This document shows positions 7,039 to 8,852 of a stretch of 8,852 bases of DNA, in pieces. The notes under the pieces were generated by a model. It searched no databases, was not told the DNA's origin, and saw nothing but the letters and a program-made list of their open reading frames with translations. A program made the position numbers and the translations under genes. This stretch comes from an uncultured Mailhella sp. (lineage in GTDB: Bacteria; Desulfobacterota; Desulfovibrionia; Desulfovibrionales; Desulfovibrionaceae): NCBI RefSeq assembly GCF_905187505.1, contig NZ_CAJJIC010000096.1, positions 1 to 8,852 of the forward strand, read 5' to 3'. The stretch's first letter is position 1; each line of letters begins with the position of its first letter.

Positions 7039-7075
7039 CACGGCCGACCGGGACGGATGAAATCGTCCCGCCGTG
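7039..7075 (+). other. Stem-loop downstream of pstS
   Basis: CGGGACG (7049-7055) pairs perfectly with CGTCCCG (7064-7070) around an 8-base loop. An outer stem, CACGG (7039-7043) with CCGTG (7071-7075), can extend it with a 5-base bulge on the left side. It starts 11 bases after the pstS stop codon and has no T-run, so it is more likely an mRNA-stabilising 3' structure than a terminator. Confidence 0.5.
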
Positions 7076-7112
7076 TCTGAAACGCTGCCATGAGATCAGG
7101 CTTCCCAGAAGC

Positions 7113-7139
7113 TCCGCCGAAGGCTGAAAGTTCGGCGGA
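7113..7139 (+). other. Second stem-loop in the pstS-pstC gap
   Basis: TCCGCCGAA (7113-7121) and TTCGGCGGA (7131-7139) form a perfect 9-bp stem with a 9-base loop. No T-run follows directly. Together with the neighbouring hairpins it makes almost the whole 176-base gap between pstS and pstC structured. Confidence 0.5.
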
Positions 7140-7162
7140 CGCTTCCTGGAGCCGACCCACCC

Positions 7163-7184
7163 GGGGGACTTTCCCCCACTTTTT
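7163..7184 (+). terminator. Terminator-like hairpin (possible partial terminator) between pstS and pstC
   Basis: GGGGG (7163-7167) and CCCCC (7173-7177) form a five-pair GC stem around ACTTT, followed two bases later by TTTTT (7180-7184). This has the form of a short intrinsic terminator 19 bases before the pstC start. With pstC and pstA lying directly downstream on the same strand and no clear second promoter, partial read-through that sets a high PstS to PstCA ratio is the likeliest role. This is inferred from sequence only. Confidence 0.45.
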
Positions 7185-7203
7185 CGTATTCAACGGACTC
7201 GGC

Positions 7204-8082
7204 ATGAAAACACGCAAGGAACGACTCACAGAATGGCTGCTGGCCGGCATATCCACGCTCTCCATTCTCTCCATGGCCGGCATAGTCATCTTTCTGCTGG
7301 TGGACGGCCTTCCCTTCTTCAAGGACTATCCGCTCACCGACTTTCTGTTCGGCCTGAACTGGTATCCTACCGACGATCCCATGGAATTCGGCATCCTGCC
7401 GCTCATCGTGGGTTCGCTTACGGTCATGGCGCTTGCCACCGTCATTGCCGTACCTCTCGGCGTGGCCACCGCAATCTATCTTTCCGAAGTGGCAAAGCCA
7501 GGCATGAGACGAATCGTCAAGCCCTTCGTCGAACTTCTTGCCGCCCTGCCTTCGGTGGTCATAGGCTTCTTCGGCATGGTCGTGGTCGCCCCCTTTCTGC
7601 AGGACTACCTCGGAGCCTCCACGGGCCTCAACCTGCTCAACGCAGGACTCATGCTGGCCTTCATGAGCGTGCCCATCATCTGTTCCGTGGCCGAAGACGC
7701 CATATACTCCGTCCCGAGAGAACTTCGCGAGGCTTCGCTTTCCCTCGGCGCCACAAAGTGGGAAACCCTGATCCGCGTCGTTCTTCCGGCGGCAAGTTCA
7801 GGCATCGGCACGGCCGTCATGCTCGGAATGTCCCGGTCCATAGGCGAAACCATGGTCGTGCTCATGGTTGCCGGCGGCGCCGCCGTCATTCCCACCTCGC
7901 TGTTCGACTCCGTACGCCCCATTCCCGCCTCCATCGCCGCAGAAATGGCCGAAGCCCCCTTCCACAGCGAGCACTATTATGCGCTCTTTGCCACCGGCAT
8001 CGTGCTCATCATCTTTACCCTCATCTTCAACGCCACGGCCTTCCGCATCGCTGAAAAGAAGAACTCCGGCATCGGATGCTGA
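7204..8082 (+). CDS. pstC: Phosphate ABC transporter permease PstC
   Basis: PstC is one of the two inner-membrane permease subunits of the phosphate importer. The 292-residue protein shows about six hydrophobic segments (near 12-33, 64-93, 110-132, 146-164, 203-228 and 259-280). The ABC-permease EAA loop REASLSLGATKWETLIRVVL runs over 175-194 and ends at P195 and G200, where it contacts PstB. SRSIGETMVV (210-219) carries the conserved R and E of Pst permeases. The ATG at 7204 is chosen because the conserved N terminus MKTRKERLTEWLLAG begins there. The Shine-Dalgarno is weak (GGA within GGACTCGGC). The frame stays open to an ATG at 7090, but that extension has no Shine-Dalgarno sequence and runs through two hairpins. 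pstA follows after 46 bp. Confidence 0.92.
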   Translation: MKTRKERLTEWLLAGISTLSILSMAGIVIFLLVDGLPFFKDYPLTDFLFGLNWYPTDDPMEFGILPLIVGSLTVMALATVIAVPLGVATAIYLSEVAKPGMRRIVKPFVELLAALPSVVIGFFGMVVVAPFLQDYLGASTGLNLLNAGLMLAFMSVPIICSVAEDAIYSVPRELREASLSLGATKWETLIRVVLPAASSGIGTAVMLGMSRSIGETMVVLMVAGGAAVIPTSLFDSVRPIPASIAAEMAEAPFHSEHYYALFATGIVLIIFTLIFNATAFRIAEKKNSGIGC

Positions 8083-8128
8083 ACGTTCCGCCCCGGAGCC
8101 GTCATGCAAAACGCTTGAGAGAAAATAC

Positions 8129-8852
8129 ATGAATACCGCAACGCGCAATCACTTCCGCATGCGCCTTCAGTCCCTGATGTTCGGACTGCTGCACGCCTCG
8201 GCCGCCATCAACGTGCTGGCGCTTTCCGGCGTGTGCCTCTACCTTGCCGTCAACGGATTTTCCGCCCTTTCCTGGGAATTCCTCACCGAATACCCTCGGA
8301 AAATGATGACGGAAGGCGGCATCATGCCCTGCATCGTAGGCACCTTTCTTCTGGCTTTCGGCTCCATGGTCATCGTCTTTCCCATAGGCGTGGCCACGGC
8401 CGTGTATCTGCATGAATACAGCCGTCATTCCCGCCTCACCTACTACATACGTTTCGGCATCAACAACCTCGCCGGCGTGCCCTCCATCGTCTTCGGACTT
8501 TTCGGGCTCTCCTTCTTCGTCACCTTCCTCGGCCTCGGAGTAAGCCTCATTTCCGGCATCCTCACGCTTTCCATCCTTACTCTGCCCATCATCATCAATA
8601 CGGCCGAAGAATCGCTGAGACGCGTGCCCGATTCCTGGCGCGAAGCCTCCTTCGCCATGGGCGCAACCAAGGTCCAGACCATACTGCGCGTGATCATTCC
8701 CGCAGCCTTTCCCGGCATGCTTACAGGATGCATCCTCGGCCTCGCCCGAGCCGCAGGTGAAACCGGAGCCATCATGTTCACGGCAGCCGTCTACTTCACC
8801 CCCCATATGCCCGATTCCTTCCTGAGTCCCGTCATGTCCCTGCCCTATCACA
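8129..8852 (+). CDS. pstA: Phosphate ABC transporter permease PstA, 3' end missing
   Basis: This frame is open from ATG at 8129 to the end of the window, giving 241 residues; a full-length PstA is usually about 270-300, so only the last part is missing. It is the partner permease of PstC. Hydrophobic segments occur near 15-41, 65-93, 114-135 and 138-157. The EAA loop is REASFAMGATKVQTILRVII (171-190), ending at P191 and G196. The motif ARAAGETGAIMFTAA (206-220) with R207 and E211 is characteristic of PstA. Upstream GAGAG at 8117-8121 is a modest Shine-Dalgarno sequence with a 7-base spacing; ATGs at codons 11 and 17 are alternatives. It follows pstC by 46 bp on the same strand. Whether a second pstB lies downstream cannot be seen. 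Confidence 0.93.
   Translation, partial: MNTATRNHFRMRLQSLMFGLLHASAAINVLALSGVCLYLAVNGFSALSWEFLTEYPRKMMTEGGIMPCIVGTFLLAFGSMVIVFPIGVATAVYLHEYSRHSRLTYYIRFGINNLAGVPSIVFGLFGLSFFVTFLGLGVSLISGILTLSILTLPIIINTAEESLRRVPDSWREASFAMGATKVQTILRVIIPAAFPGMLTGCILGLARAAGETGAIMFTAAVYFTPHMPDSFLSPVMSLPYH

Noticed and set aside
7233..8054. A 273-codon frame overlapping pstC in another frame
   Set aside because: It is very rich in Arg, His and Gly and lies inside a clear PstC coding sequence, so it is a frame-shifted shadow.
8102..8851. A 249-codon minus-strand frame opposite pstA
   Set aside because: The plus-strand frame encodes unmistakable PstA motifs; the opposite frame is Gly/His/Asp-rich noise.
1..8852. A novel defence, mobile or biosynthetic system
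   Set aside because: All convincing coding sequence belongs to known housekeeping transporter, sensor and oxidoreductase families. I saw no direct-repeat arrays, transposase genes, tRNA genes or unexplained long intergenic tracts.

Overview
The window is an ordinary, well-conserved chromosomal region dominated by a complete-looking phosphate (Pho) regulon; I see no mobile element, CRISPR array, RNA gene or unknown gene system. The DNA is moderately GC-rich with GC-rich third codon positions, Shine-Dalgarno-led genes and some GTG starts. Together with a Pho histidine kinase that has a large extracytoplasmic sensor, a NCS2 uracil permease and an anaerobe-type flavodoxin-family reductase, this suggests a Gram-negative anaerobe, perhaps a Desulfovibrionaceae-like bacterium. 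That placement is inference from general appearance; no ribosomal marker is present.

Layout. Positions 1-366 (+) carry the C-terminal end of a flavodoxin/FMN-reductase-family protein. Positions 485-1735 (+) encode a UraA-type uracil:H+ symporter. A strong bidirectional terminator (1830-1875) separates it from the convergent phosphate genes. On the minus strand, read from right to left, are phoB (6006-5317), phoR (5314-3539), pstB (3503-2745) and phoU (2577-1894). On the plus strand are pstS (6209-7027), pstC (7204-8082) and pstA (8129 to beyond the window end). The two arms diverge from a 202-bp control region (6007-6208), where I find one candidate PhoB box plus -10 element facing each way.

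How the genes work together. PstS binds phosphate in the periplasm, PstC and PstA form the membrane channel, and PstB supplies ATP hydrolysis. PhoU couples transporter state to the sensor kinase PhoR, which phosphorylates PhoB, and phosphorylated PhoB should activate both arms. The notable twist is that the transporter is split: the ATPase gene pstB sits in the regulatory arm (phoB-phoR-pstB-phoU) and not with pstSCA. The most interesting non-coding signals are the divergent control region, a run of hairpins ending in a terminator-like element between pstS and pstC, and a hairpin cluster between pstB and phoU. PhoU also lacks an expected acidic residue in its second metal-binding motif.
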